From positions 1-64,000 of the forward strand of contig NZ_JACLAU010000008.1 in NCBI RefSeq assembly GCF_014230305.1: DNA of 64,000 nt, in the 5' to 3' direction. A program made the position numbers and the translations under genes. Source of the stretch: Novosphingobium aerophilum. GTDB lineage: Bacteria > Pseudomonadota > Alphaproteobacteria > Sphingomonadales > Sphingomonadaceae. The notes beneath the pieces are model-generated. The model was not told the DNA's origin and made no database searches. It saw nothing but the letters and a program-made list of their open reading frames with translations. This document shows positions 54,702-62,081 of the stretch, one piece after another; position 1 is the stretch's first letter; each line of letters starts with the position of its first letter.

Positions 54702-54753
54702 GTCTTGCCAAGCAAACCGTTATGTACGAACTAGTCCATAAAATTGGCAAGAC
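54702..54753. promoter_or_regulatory. Quinate-regulon operator S2 in a divergent promoter
   Basis: The core ATGTAC-GAACTA-GTCCAT (54722-54739) belongs to the four-site motif ATGWAC-N6-GTNCAY. It is nearly centred inside a perfect 10-bp inverted repeat, GTCTTGCCAA (54702-54711) and TTGGCAAGAC (54744-54753), which gives a TTGCCA -35-like box in both directions. It lies 33 bp before the chosen start of the quinate dehydrogenase gene on one side and about 75 bp from aroQ on the other, so one regulator can control both. Confidence 0.65.
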
Positions 54754-54778
54754 CACCATATTGCTTGGGAGAAGCGCA

Positions 54779-56740
54779 ATGTCACCGCGTCGCCTCGTGC
54801 TGGCCTCGGCGTTGCTGTCGGGAGCCCTATGGGCCGGGGCCGGGCTGGCGGCGCCGGCCGGGGAATGGCAGACCTATGGGCACGACAAGGGCGGACAGCG
54901 CCACTCGCCCCTGCGCCAGATCACCCCCGCCAATGTCGCCTCGCTCAAGCCGGCTTGGACCTATCACATGCGGCCGGAGAGCACGGCCACGGCCGGGACG
55001 CCCGACGCCAATGCCGAGGCCCAGCGCAGCGCCGAGGGTGGCGCCCCGGTGCCGGGCCGCGCCGGCCGCAGCCGTTTTGCCGGATCGCAGGTCACCCCGC
55101 TGGTGGTGGGCGGGCGCATGTTCATCACCACGCCCTACGGCCGGGTGGTGGCGCTCGACCCGGCGACCGGCAAGGAGCTGTGGGTCACCCCGATCCCCGG
55201 TCCGGGCCAGCCCAGCCTGCGCGGGGTGGAATACTGGCCGGGTGACGGCAAGCTCGCCCCGCGGATCGTGTTCGGCACGCGGGACGGCCGCCTGATCGCG
55301 CTCGATGCCGCGACCGGCCATTTCGCCCAGGGCTTCGGGACCAGCGGCGTGGTCGACATGAAAACGCCCGAGGTGCTGCAGGGCGCCGCGGCCCGCTTCT
55401 ATGGCATGACCAGCCCGCCGATCGTGTTCGGCAACCTGGTCATCACCGGCTCGGCGGTGCAGGAGTTCCCGCCCCGCGGCGCCGCGGGCGACGTGCGCGC
55501 CTGGGACGTGCGCACCGGCCGGCTGCTGTGGACCTTCCATTCGGTGCCGCGCCCGGGCGAACCCGGCCATGACACCTGGGAACCCGGCAGCGCCGACAAG
55601 CGATCGGGCGTCAACGCCTGGGGCTTCCTCACCGTCGATCAGGCGCGCGGCATCGTCTACATGCCGTTCGGCGCCCCGGCCTTCGATCGCTATGGCGGCG
55701 ACCGCAAGGGTGACAACCTCTACGGCACCTCGCTGGTCGCCGCCGATGCGCGGACCGGCAAGTACCTGTGGCACTTCCAGGTGGTCCATCACGACATCTG
55801 GGACAACGATCTGCAGGCCCCCCCGCTCCTGTTCGACTGGACCGGCAAGGACGGGCGCAAGCGTCCGGCCGTGGCGGTGGTGTCGAAGAACGGGCTGCTG
55901 TTCGTGCTCGACCGGGTGACCGGCAAGCCGCTGCTGCCCGTGGCCGAGCGGCCGGTTCCGGCCAGCCAGGTCCCGGGCGAGCAGACGGCGCCCACCCAGC
56001 CGATGCCGCTCGCCACCCCGCCGCTGGCGCGGACCGGCTTCAGCCTGGCCGAGATCGCCGACCTCACCCCCGAGCTCAAGCAGGGCTGCACCGACTGGAT
56101 CACGAAGAACGCGATGAAGCCCGGCGCGCTTTACGTGCCGGTGGGTTTCAATGAGGTGACGATCTCGTTCCCCGGGCTGCAGGGCGGCGCCAACTGGGGC
56201 GGGGCGACCTTCGATCCCGCGCGGGGCCTGCTGCTGGTCAACACCAGCGACCTGGGCCAGGTCACCGCGCTGGTCCCCTCGACCGGGCCCCTGCCCTATG
56301 AGCGGGGCCCGGTCAGCGGCCGGTTCAAGCTGGAGGGCACGCGGCTGCTGTGCCAGGCCCCGCCGTGGGGGCGGCTCAGCGCGGTCGACGTCCGCACCGG
56401 GGCGATCCGCTGGCAAGTGCCGCTGGGGGTGACCGACGAACTGCCCGAGGCCGTGCGCCTGACCGGCCGCCCCAACATCGGCGGCGCGATTACCACCGCC
56501 AGCGGCCTGACCTTCATCGGCGCCTCGGACGATTCGCGCTTCCGGGCCTATGAGACGGCCACGGGCAAGCTGCTGTGGGAGACCCGCCTTGGCGCCGCCG
56601 CCCATGCCACGCCGATCACCTACACCGACGTCGGTGGGCGGCAGCTGGTGGCGATCACCGCCACCGGCGGATCGTTCCTCGACAGTCCGCTGGCCTCGGA
56701 CACGATCACCGCCTTTGCCCTCCCGGAGGACCGCAAATGA
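54779..56740 (+). CDS. quiA: PQQ-dependent quinate/shikimate dehydrogenase, periplasmic form
   Basis: The enzyme oxidises quinate to 3-dehydroquinate, or shikimate to 3-dehydroshikimate, in the periplasm. The 653-residue eight-blade propeller starts with a cleavable signal (about 1-25) and then GEWQTYGHDKGGQRHSPLRQ, the usual start of glucose/quinate-type quinoproteins. Family blocks include FHSVPRPGEPGHDTWE and HHDIWDNDLQAPPLLFDW. The five-helix membrane domain of Acinetobacter QuiA (about 800 residues) is missing, so electrons probably go to a soluble cytochrome, such as the one at 57994. GGGAGAAG precedes the ATG. A glucose or polyol substrate cannot be excluded, but operator S2 and neighbours favour quinate. 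Confidence 0.8.
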   Translation: MSPRRLVLASALLSGALWAGAGLAAPAGEWQTYGHDKGGQRHSPLRQITPANVASLKPAWTYHMRPESTATAGTPDANAEAQRSAEGGAPVPGRAGRSRFAGSQVTPLVVGGRMFITTPYGRVVALDPATGKELWVTPIPGPGQPSLRGVEYWPGDGKLAPRIVFGTRDGRLIALDAATGHFAQGFGTSGVVDMKTPEVLQGAAARFYGMTSPPIVFGNLVITGSAVQEFPPRGAAGDVRAWDVRTGRLLWTFHSVPRPGEPGHDTWEPGSADKRSGVNAWGFLTVDQARGIVYMPFGAPAFDRYGGDRKGDNLYGTSLVAADARTGKYLWHFQVVHHDIWDNDLQAPPLLFDWTGKDGRKRPAVAVVSKNGLLFVLDRVTGKPLLPVAERPVPASQVPGEQTAPTQPMPLATPPLARTGFSLAEIADLTPELKQGCTDWITKNAMKPGALYVPVGFNEVTISFPGLQGGANWGGATFDPARGLLLVNTSDLGQVTALVPSTGPLPYERGPVSGRFKLEGTRLLCQAPPWGRLSAVDVRTGAIRWQVPLGVTDELPEAVRLTGRPNIGGAITTASGLTFIGASDDSRFRAYETATGKLLWETRLGAAAHATPITYTDVGGRQLVAITATGGSFLDSPLASDTITAFALPEDRK

Positions 56741-57648
56741 TCCGTCGCACGCTCTGCGCCCTAGCCCTCGCTGCCGCGCTGATGGGGCAAACCCCACCCC
56801 CGGCCGCGCCCCAGCCCGAGCGCCGGCCCCCGCCGGGCTATCAGGATCCCTATGCCGGCAAGAAGCGCCTGCTGATCGTCGCCGACCTGTCGACCGGCAA
56901 CCAGTCCGCCCACATGGCGGTGAGCCACGCGGTCGCGGTGATCGAACAGTTGGGCCGCGAATCCGGCGCCTATGTTGCCTTCATCCGCACCGACACCGAT
57001 TGGGTGACCAAGGGCGAGACCTGGGGCAAGGGCAACTATGCCAAGGGCGGCAGGAGCCAGGCGCGGGGCAAGAACCTCGACTACTTCGACGCGGTGCTGT
57101 TCTACACCAACGGCGAAACGAACATGACCCCCGAGCAGAAGCAGGACCTGCTCGACTATGTCGCCAAGGACGGCAAGGGCTTCATCGGCGTCCATACCGC
57201 CACCGCCACGGCCTATGCCTGGCCCGAATATGGCGAGATGCTGGGCGGGGTGTTCGACAACCATCCCTGGATGATCGCCGAGGCCAAGGTGATCGTCGAG
57301 CGCCCGGACTTTCCGGCGATGAAGGGCTGGAAAACCGGGATGGTGTTCCGCGACGAGCACTACCAGATGCGCCCCGCACCCTATTCGCGCGACAAGGTCG
57401 ACGTGCTGGCTCGGCTCGATCCGGCCAGCGTCGACCTCAAGGCGCCGATGGTCCACCGCACCGATGCGGACTTCCCGGTGGCCTGGATCAAGTCCTACGG
57501 CGCGGGCCGGGTGTTCTACACCGGGCTGGGCCACACCGACGCGTCATGGGACGATCCCCGGGTGCGGACCATGACGCTCGAGGCGATCAAATGGGCCATC
57601 AACGGCGGCCAGACGCCGCGGCCGCATCCGCTGCCGATGGGAAAGTAG
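56737..57648 (+). CDS. ThuA-like domain protein, exported
   Basis: The 303-residue protein has a short signal peptide (about 1-17) and a ThuA-like class I glutamine-amidotransferase-fold domain. Marks are RLLIVADLSTGNQSAHMAVSHAV, DAVLFYTNGETNMTPEQKQ, GFIGVHTATATAY, GGVFDNHPW and VFYTGLGHTDASW. ThuA-like proteins act in trehalose and other sugar pathways or as putative hydrolases, with no settled activity. The ATG overlaps the quinate dehydrogenase stop (ATGA). This places it in the quinate operon, where a role on a cyclitol such as a lactone or keto form is imaginable. Confidence 0.82.
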   Translation: MIRRTLCALALAAALMGQTPPPAAPQPERRPPPGYQDPYAGKKRLLIVADLSTGNQSAHMAVSHAVAVIEQLGRESGAYVAFIRTDTDWVTKGETWGKGNYAKGGRSQARGKNLDYFDAVLFYTNGETNMTPEQKQDLLDYVAKDGKGFIGVHTATATAYAWPEYGEMLGGVFDNHPWMIAEAKVIVERPDFPAMKGWKTGMVFRDEHYQMRPAPYSRDKVDVLARLDPASVDLKAPMVHRTDADFPVAWIKSYGAGRVFYTGLGHTDASWDDPRVRTMTLEAIKWAINGGQTPRPHPLPMGK

Positions 57649-57993
57649 GCTACGTGGTCAGGGTCCTGGCGGATGAGTGGCAAGGTGGGGTGGGAGCGGT
57701 CGTTGAGCGAGAGCTGCGGATGGATGTGCCATGAAGCCTGTCCCATATCCCCAACCCCGCTCAGGCTGAGCCTGTCGAAGCCCACGCGCCGACGCCGGCC
57801 CCAAGCTCCCGCGACCATGCCTCCAGATGGAATCGCTGCGAACACCCACCTGAGCCGTCGCGCGTGGCCTTCGACAAGCTCAGGCTGAGCGGGCTTTGTT
57901 TATTTCGAGTTTCCATTTCTCACGTCCGCAACAGGGCGCCAGCGGTGGTTCGACGATGTCGACGCGGCCCATGGCAGCGCAACGGCCCGGCGC
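57649..57993. repeat. Inverted REP-like elements between convergent genes
   Basis: No gene is seen in 345 bp. CCCGCTCAGGCTGAGCCTGTCGAAG-type sequence at 57756-57780 is repeated in inverted form at 57869-57893 with few mismatches. The word CAGGCTGAGC followed by TGTCGAAG is a well-known intergenic repeat of sphingomonads and related bacteria. The two copies can pair as a long stem and lie between the ends of the ThuA gene and the leftward cytochrome gene, where they may serve as a bidirectional transcription stop. Confidence 0.65.
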
Positions 57994-58326
57994 TCAGCCT
58001 TTCGCCGGGCCGTAGTTGCGCGTCAGGTAATCGACGATGGTATCGTAGTCCTTGTCCTCGACCGGGGCGCCGCGGCTGATCATCTGGTCGACGAGCTGGG
58101 CCCAGGCCTCGCTGTCGAGGTGCTTGCCGGTGATCAGGCTGGGGGCATGGCACTGCCCGCAAGCCGCTGCCGTCACCTCGCGCCCCGGCCCCGGCGCAAA
58201 GGCGGCGAGGACCTGGGCGGGATCCAGTGGCGGCGGCGGTGCGGCCTGCGCCGGAACCGGCTCCGCCCGCAGCAGCAGCACTCCGGCCAGCAGCGAGGCA
58301 CCAAGGAGCAGGAGCGACCGGCTCAT
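57994..58326 (-). CDS. Small periplasmic cytochrome c, monohaem
   Basis: The 110-residue protein has a signal peptide (about 1-29) and one haem-binding CGQCH motif (Cys56, Cys59, His60), with a possible axial Met in VDQMISRGAPV. The C-terminal DYDTIVDYLTRNYGP resembles the cytochromes attached to or paired with quinoprotein dehydrogenases. Its start overlaps the esterase stop (4 bp), so it is in the S3-controlled unit. It is a good candidate for the electron acceptor of the periplasmic quinate dehydrogenase. Confidence 0.85.
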   Translation of the reverse strand: MSRSLLLLGASLLAGVLLLRAEPVPAQAAPPPPLDPAQVLAAFAPGPGREVTAAACGQCHAPSLITGKHLDSEAWAQLVDQMISRGAPVEDKDYDTIVDYLTRNYGPAKG

Positions 58327-59336
58327 CGCGTCCCCGGGGCAGCCGGCATGTCGAGCTGCCGGTGCAGGAAATCGAAGCTGGCATTGACGGCACGCAGGGT
58401 GGCGGCGCGGGTCTCGGCCGGGGTCTTGCCCATGAAGCTGTGGTCCACCCCGGGAATGTAGATCGCGCTGACCGGAACCCCCGCGGCCTTCATCCGCTCT
58501 TCCAGCAGGTGCGACTGCTCCACCGGGACCGTCTTGTCCTCGGTCCCGTGGATCAGCAGCGTCGGCGGATCGCTGCGATCAAGGTAGGTGACCGGGCTAA
58601 CCAGCGCCAGCTTGTCCGCCGGACAGCCGCCGGTGCAGCCCAGCAGCCCCTCGATCCCGCCGTCCCGTCCGCTCGGGCGCTGGGCGGCCAGGGCAGTGGC
58701 ATCATAGACCCCGTACCAGCCGACGAAGGCCTGGACGCACTCACTGCCCGCCGGCGCCTTGGTGCCATCGGGATCGAGCCGCGCGTCGCCGCAGGACAGG
58801 GCGAGCAGACCGGCGAGATGCGCCCCGGCCGAGCCGCCGATCACCCCGGTGCGGGCCGGATCGATGCCGAAGCGGTCGGCATTGGCCTTGAGGAAACGCA
58901 AGGCCGCGCGCACGTCATGACCCTGGGCCGGGAAGGCGGCCTCGCGCGCATGGCGATACTCGATCGCGGCGACCACGAAGCCCTCGCCCGCCAGCCGCGC
59001 CAACAGGGCGGGCAGATCGGCGATCGCGCCGAAGTGGCGGCTGTCGCTGTTCATCCAGCCCCCGCCATGGACATAGAGGATCAGGGGTTTGGGCCCGGCC
59101 TTGCGCGGCGGCATGTAGAGATCGAGCGTCAGGCGCCGCCAGCCGGAGATCGCGGCATAGCGCAGGTCGGCGTGCGAGGTCACCCCGCCGGGCCAGGTCT
59201 TGACCGCGCCGGGGTTGAGATCGTCCGACAGGGGACGGTCCGCCACGACAAAGGTCCGTTCCGGCGCCGCCGAGGCCGGCAGGGCGGCACACGCCATGGC
59301 AGCCGCAGCGGCAACGATTGTCAGGGCTCTGGCCAT
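58323..59336 (-). CDS. Secreted alpha/beta hydrolase (BD-FAE/feruloyl-esterase-like)
   Basis: The 337-residue protein has a signal peptide (about 1-23, ASA-A) and an alpha/beta-hydrolase fold. The oxyanion motif is HGGGWMN, nucleophile GGSAGAHL, acid in HGTEDKTV and His in PGVDHSFMG. These fit the BD-FAE group that includes bacterial feruloyl esterases. GGGAG precedes the ATG, and operator S3 lies 27 bp upstream. It is co-transcribed with the cytochrome c. A role in cleaving hydroxycinnamoyl-quinate esters in the periplasm is inferred from fold and regulon. Confidence 0.85.
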   Translation of the reverse strand: MARALTIVAAAAAMACAALPASAAPERTFVVADRPLSDDLNPGAVKTWPGGVTSHADLRYAAISGWRRLTLDLYMPPRKAGPKPLILYVHGGGWMNSDSRHFGAIADLPALLARLAGEGFVVAAIEYRHAREAAFPAQGHDVRAALRFLKANADRFGIDPARTGVIGGSAGAHLAGLLALSCGDARLDPDGTKAPAGSECVQAFVGWYGVYDATALAAQRPSGRDGGIEGLLGCTGGCPADKLALVSPVTYLDRSDPPTLLIHGTEDKTVPVEQSHLLEERMKAAGVPVSAIYIPGVDHSFMGKTPAETRAATLRAVNASFDFLHRQLDMPAAPGTR

Positions 59337-59362
59337 CTCCCGCACCTCTCCCGTCATATTAT

Positions 59363-59380
59363 GCGCACCAGTTCGTACAT
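59363..59380 (-). promoter_or_regulatory. Quinate-regulon operator S3, before the esterase-cytochrome unit
   Basis: Read on the minus strand this is ATGTAC-GAACTG-GTGCGC, the weakest match in the right half. A CTGCCA -35-like box lies 3 bp upstream (59384-59389 region), and CATAAT follows the core. The layout is the same as at S1, S2 and S4. Confidence 0.55.
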
Positions 59381-59466
59381 AATTTGGCAGGCACGGACAA
59401 GGGCTGTGGAGGGGCTGTGGAGGGACCGCCGGCCCCATCGCGCGTGCAACCCGCCGCAGGGGGGGA

Positions 59467-60159
59467 TCAGGCCCGGGTCACCCAGCTCAGCACGCAGCCG
59501 ATGATCAGCTCCCGCCGTTTGGCGCGGACCGTGGGTTCGGCGAAATCGACCCCGAAATTGTGCAGGAAGGTGTGGCGGTTCGATACGCTGTAGAAGCTCA
59601 GCGCGCTGATCATCGCGTGAAGATCGACCGGATCGATCCCGGCCCGGAACACCCCGGCCTCGACCCCCTTGTCCAGGATCGCGCCCAGCGACGCGATGAT
59701 CGTGCTGTTGCGCTGCTTCATGCTGGCGATCTGGGCGATATGCTCGCCGTAATGAACGTTCTCGTTCATCACCAGGCGCACGAAATCGGGATTTTCGAAG
59801 TGATAGTCGACATTGTGCCCGATGATCGCCCGCAGGGCCTCGGCCGGCGGCAGGTTCTCGAACCGCGCGTCCTGTTCCTGGGCGCGGATCCGTTCGTAGG
59901 CCCGTTCCAGCACGGCCCGGTAAAGCTCGTCCTTGCCGCCGAAATAGTAATAGATCATCCGCTTGGACGAAGCGGTCTTGTCGGCAATCTCGTCGATCCG
60001 CGCGCCGGCCAGCCCCTTGTCGGCGAATTCACGCGTGGCGACCTGCAGGATATTGTCCCGCGTCTCGGCCGCTTCCCGGCTGCGCTTGCTGTCTTTCCTG
60101 CCCTCGGCCAAGGCGGCACCCCTTGCGATCACCGGCCCTCTATGGCCGATTGGCCCCAT
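59467..60159 (-). CDS. TetR-family regulator, candidate repressor of the quinate regulon
   Basis: The 230-residue protein has a basic N-terminus, a TetR helix-turn-helix (about 34-80: TRDNILQVATREFADKGL, then IDEIADKTASSKRMIYYYF and KDELYRAVLERAY) and a helical ligand-binding domain. The C-terminal part resembles TetR members that sense aromatic or CoA-ligand compounds. It follows quiC by 28 bp on the same strand and so is probably last in the carboxylesterase-quiC-tetR unit, itself under operator S4, which would give autoregulation. The ATG at 60159 is chosen; the open frame upstream is antisense-type filler. Confidence 0.85.
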   Translation of the reverse strand: MGPIGHRGPVIARGAALAEGRKDSKRSREAAETRDNILQVATREFADKGLAGARIDEIADKTASSKRMIYYYFGGKDELYRAVLERAYERIRAQEQDARFENLPPAEALRAIIGHNVDYHFENPDFVRLVMNENVHYGEHIAQIASMKQRNSTIIASLGAILDKGVEAGVFRAGIDPVDLHAMISALSFYSVSNRHTFLHNFGVDFAEPTVRAKRRELIIGCVLSWVTRA

Positions 60160-60187
60160 TGCGCAATAGGCTGGCCACACCCGGCGG

Positions 60188-62041
60188 TCAGGGCAGCGGC
60201 TCCACCCGGTAGCGGGATTGCGCGGCGAGGCGGATCGGGGCGTTGGGGGCGCCATAGCCCTCGTAGCCCGATCGCTCGACGAATTCGAAGAAGAAGCTCT
60301 TGTTGAAGGCCCGGCTGTAGAACTGGCGATAGCGGTTGCCGCGGGCATCCTCGTCAACCAGGATGTCGAGCTCACGCAGGGTGGCACTTTCCGCGGGGGA
60401 CAGGCCGAACCGGGCGCGGGCATCGTCCTGATAGTTGGCCGGGATGGGCAGGCAGCCCAGCCCCCGCGCCCGGACCGCGCGGGCCAGGGCGGGCAGGTCG
60501 CCGGCATGGAACGCCAGATGCTGGAACCCCGCCCCGAAGGTCTGGCTGAGGAAGCGCGAGGACAGGGCGTCGCGGGCATCCGTGGCGTTCATCGTCAGGC
60601 GGAAGGTGCCGGATGCATTCTGGATCGCCTGGCTCACGACCAGCCCGTTGGGATCGATCACGTCCTGGGCCTCCTGCACCTGCACGTCGAACAGGGCGCG
60701 CCAGTACAACTGCCACGACAGGAACTCGTCGTTGTGGACCGCCACGGCGAGGTGGTCGAACCCCTCGATCGCGCCCTCGCCCGCTGGCTCGACCGGGACA
60801 AGGTCGAACTCGCTGGCCCAGATCGCCTCGGCCGAACCATGATCGAGGACATAGACAAGACTGCCCCCAACCCCGCGGATCGCCGGCATCGAGGGGATGT
60901 CGGTCACCTCGGTCTTGCCGCCAAGGGCCTCGGCCCGGCGGATCGCGGCGGCGCTGTTGCGCACCACCAGGCCAATCGCGCAGATCGCCGTACCATGAGT
61001 CAGCCGGTAGGCGCGGGCGAAGCCGTCATCCGCGAAGTTCAGGACCAGATTGGTCGTCCCGCACCGCCACAGGGTGACCTGCTTGCTGCGGTGACGGCCG
61101 GCGCAGGCGAAGCCCATCGCCGCGATGGTCTGCTCCAGCGCGGTGCGATCCTCGGGCGCGACGGCGAATTCGACGAATTCCACGCCCAGGATTTCGGCCT
61201 TGCCCGGCATGCGGGTGGGCTGACCCAGGTTGCGGGCGGCGGCATCGCGCAGGGCATTGAGCGAGCGCACCCCGTCGCGTGCCACCAGGGCAGCCGAGGT
61301 GGACCGGAACCGGTCGTTGAAGATCTCGAGGCTGAGCGGACCGGTGTAGCCGATCCGCGTCAGCTCGGTGACATAGCCTTCCACGTCGAACCCGCCCTGC
61401 CCCGGCAGGTTGCGGAAATGACGGCTCCAGTAGAGCCGGTTCATGTCGAGGACGGGCGCGTCGGCCAGTTGGACGTAGACGATTTTCGCCGGATCGATCT
61501 CGCGGATCGATTCGTTCGGGACCGCCCGGGCCAGCGAATGGAAGCTGTCGAGCAGCAGGCCGAAATGGGGATGATCGACCTCGCGGACGATGTCCCAGGC
61601 CACCCGGTGGTCCCACACGTGCGTCGCCCAGGCCAGCGCCTCGTAGCCGACCAGCAGGCCACGGTCGGCGGCGATCTCGCCCACCTCGCGCAGGTCGGCG
61701 ACGATCCGGGGACGATCGTCCGAGGCCAGGGGCGAGCAATTCGAACAGAGCAGCAGACGATCGCAGCCAAGCTCGGCCATCACGTCGAACTTCTGCCGCA
61801 GCCGGTCGAAGGCCCGGGCCCGGAGCGGGTCGGGCATGCCTTCCAGATCCCGGAACGGCTGATAGAGCGAGCAGGTCAGCCCGAGATCGCCGATCAGCGT
61901 CCGGGTCTCCCGGGCGGACAGGGGCGAGGCGAGGAAATCGACATCGAAGATCTCGATCTCGTCGAACCCCGCCGCCGCCGCCGCACGGATCTTGTCCTCG
62001 AGCGTGCCGCTCAGCGAAACGGAGGCAATGGCGTTGGTCAC
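60188..62041 (-). CDS. quiC: 3-dehydroshikimate dehydratase fused to an HPPD-like domain
   Basis: QuiC converts 3-dehydroshikimate to protocatechuate. The 617-residue protein has an N-terminal sugar-phosphate-isomerase-like TIM barrel (1-270) with metal ligands Glu134, Asp165, Gln191 and Glu239, the same residues reported for Pseudomonas putida QuiC1. A C-terminal 4-hydroxyphenylpyruvate-dioxygenase-like domain (about 280-617) follows, retaining His430, His508 and Glu586 as a possible metal triad. It is the bacterial fused form, not the single-domain fungal type. A GTG start at 62041 is preceded by GGAG at 7 nt. It lies 40 bp after the carboxylesterase and 28 bp before tetR. Confidence 0.93.
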   Translation of the reverse strand: MTNAIASVSLSGTLEDKIRAAAAAGFDEIEIFDVDFLASPLSARETRTLIGDLGLTCSLYQPFRDLEGMPDPLRARAFDRLRQKFDVMAELGCDRLLLCSNCSPLASDDRPRIVADLREVGEIAADRGLLVGYEALAWATHVWDHRVAWDIVREVDHPHFGLLLDSFHSLARAVPNESIREIDPAKIVYVQLADAPVLDMNRLYWSRHFRNLPGQGGFDVEGYVTELTRIGYTGPLSLEIFNDRFRSTSAALVARDGVRSLNALRDAAARNLGQPTRMPGKAEILGVEFVEFAVAPEDRTALEQTIAAMGFACAGRHRSKQVTLWRCGTTNLVLNFADDGFARAYRLTHGTAICAIGLVVRNSAAAIRRAEALGGKTEVTDIPSMPAIRGVGGSLVYVLDHGSAEAIWASEFDLVPVEPAGEGAIEGFDHLAVAVHNDEFLSWQLYWRALFDVQVQEAQDVIDPNGLVVSQAIQNASGTFRLTMNATDARDALSSRFLSQTFGAGFQHLAFHAGDLPALARAVRARGLGCLPIPANYQDDARARFGLSPAESATLRELDILVDEDARGNRYRQFYSRAFNKSFFFEFVERSGYEGYGAPNAPIRLAAQSRYRVEPLP

Positions 62042-62081
62042 GTCGGTCTCCAGCAGGCGGTCGGCGGCACGCCGCCAGGGA

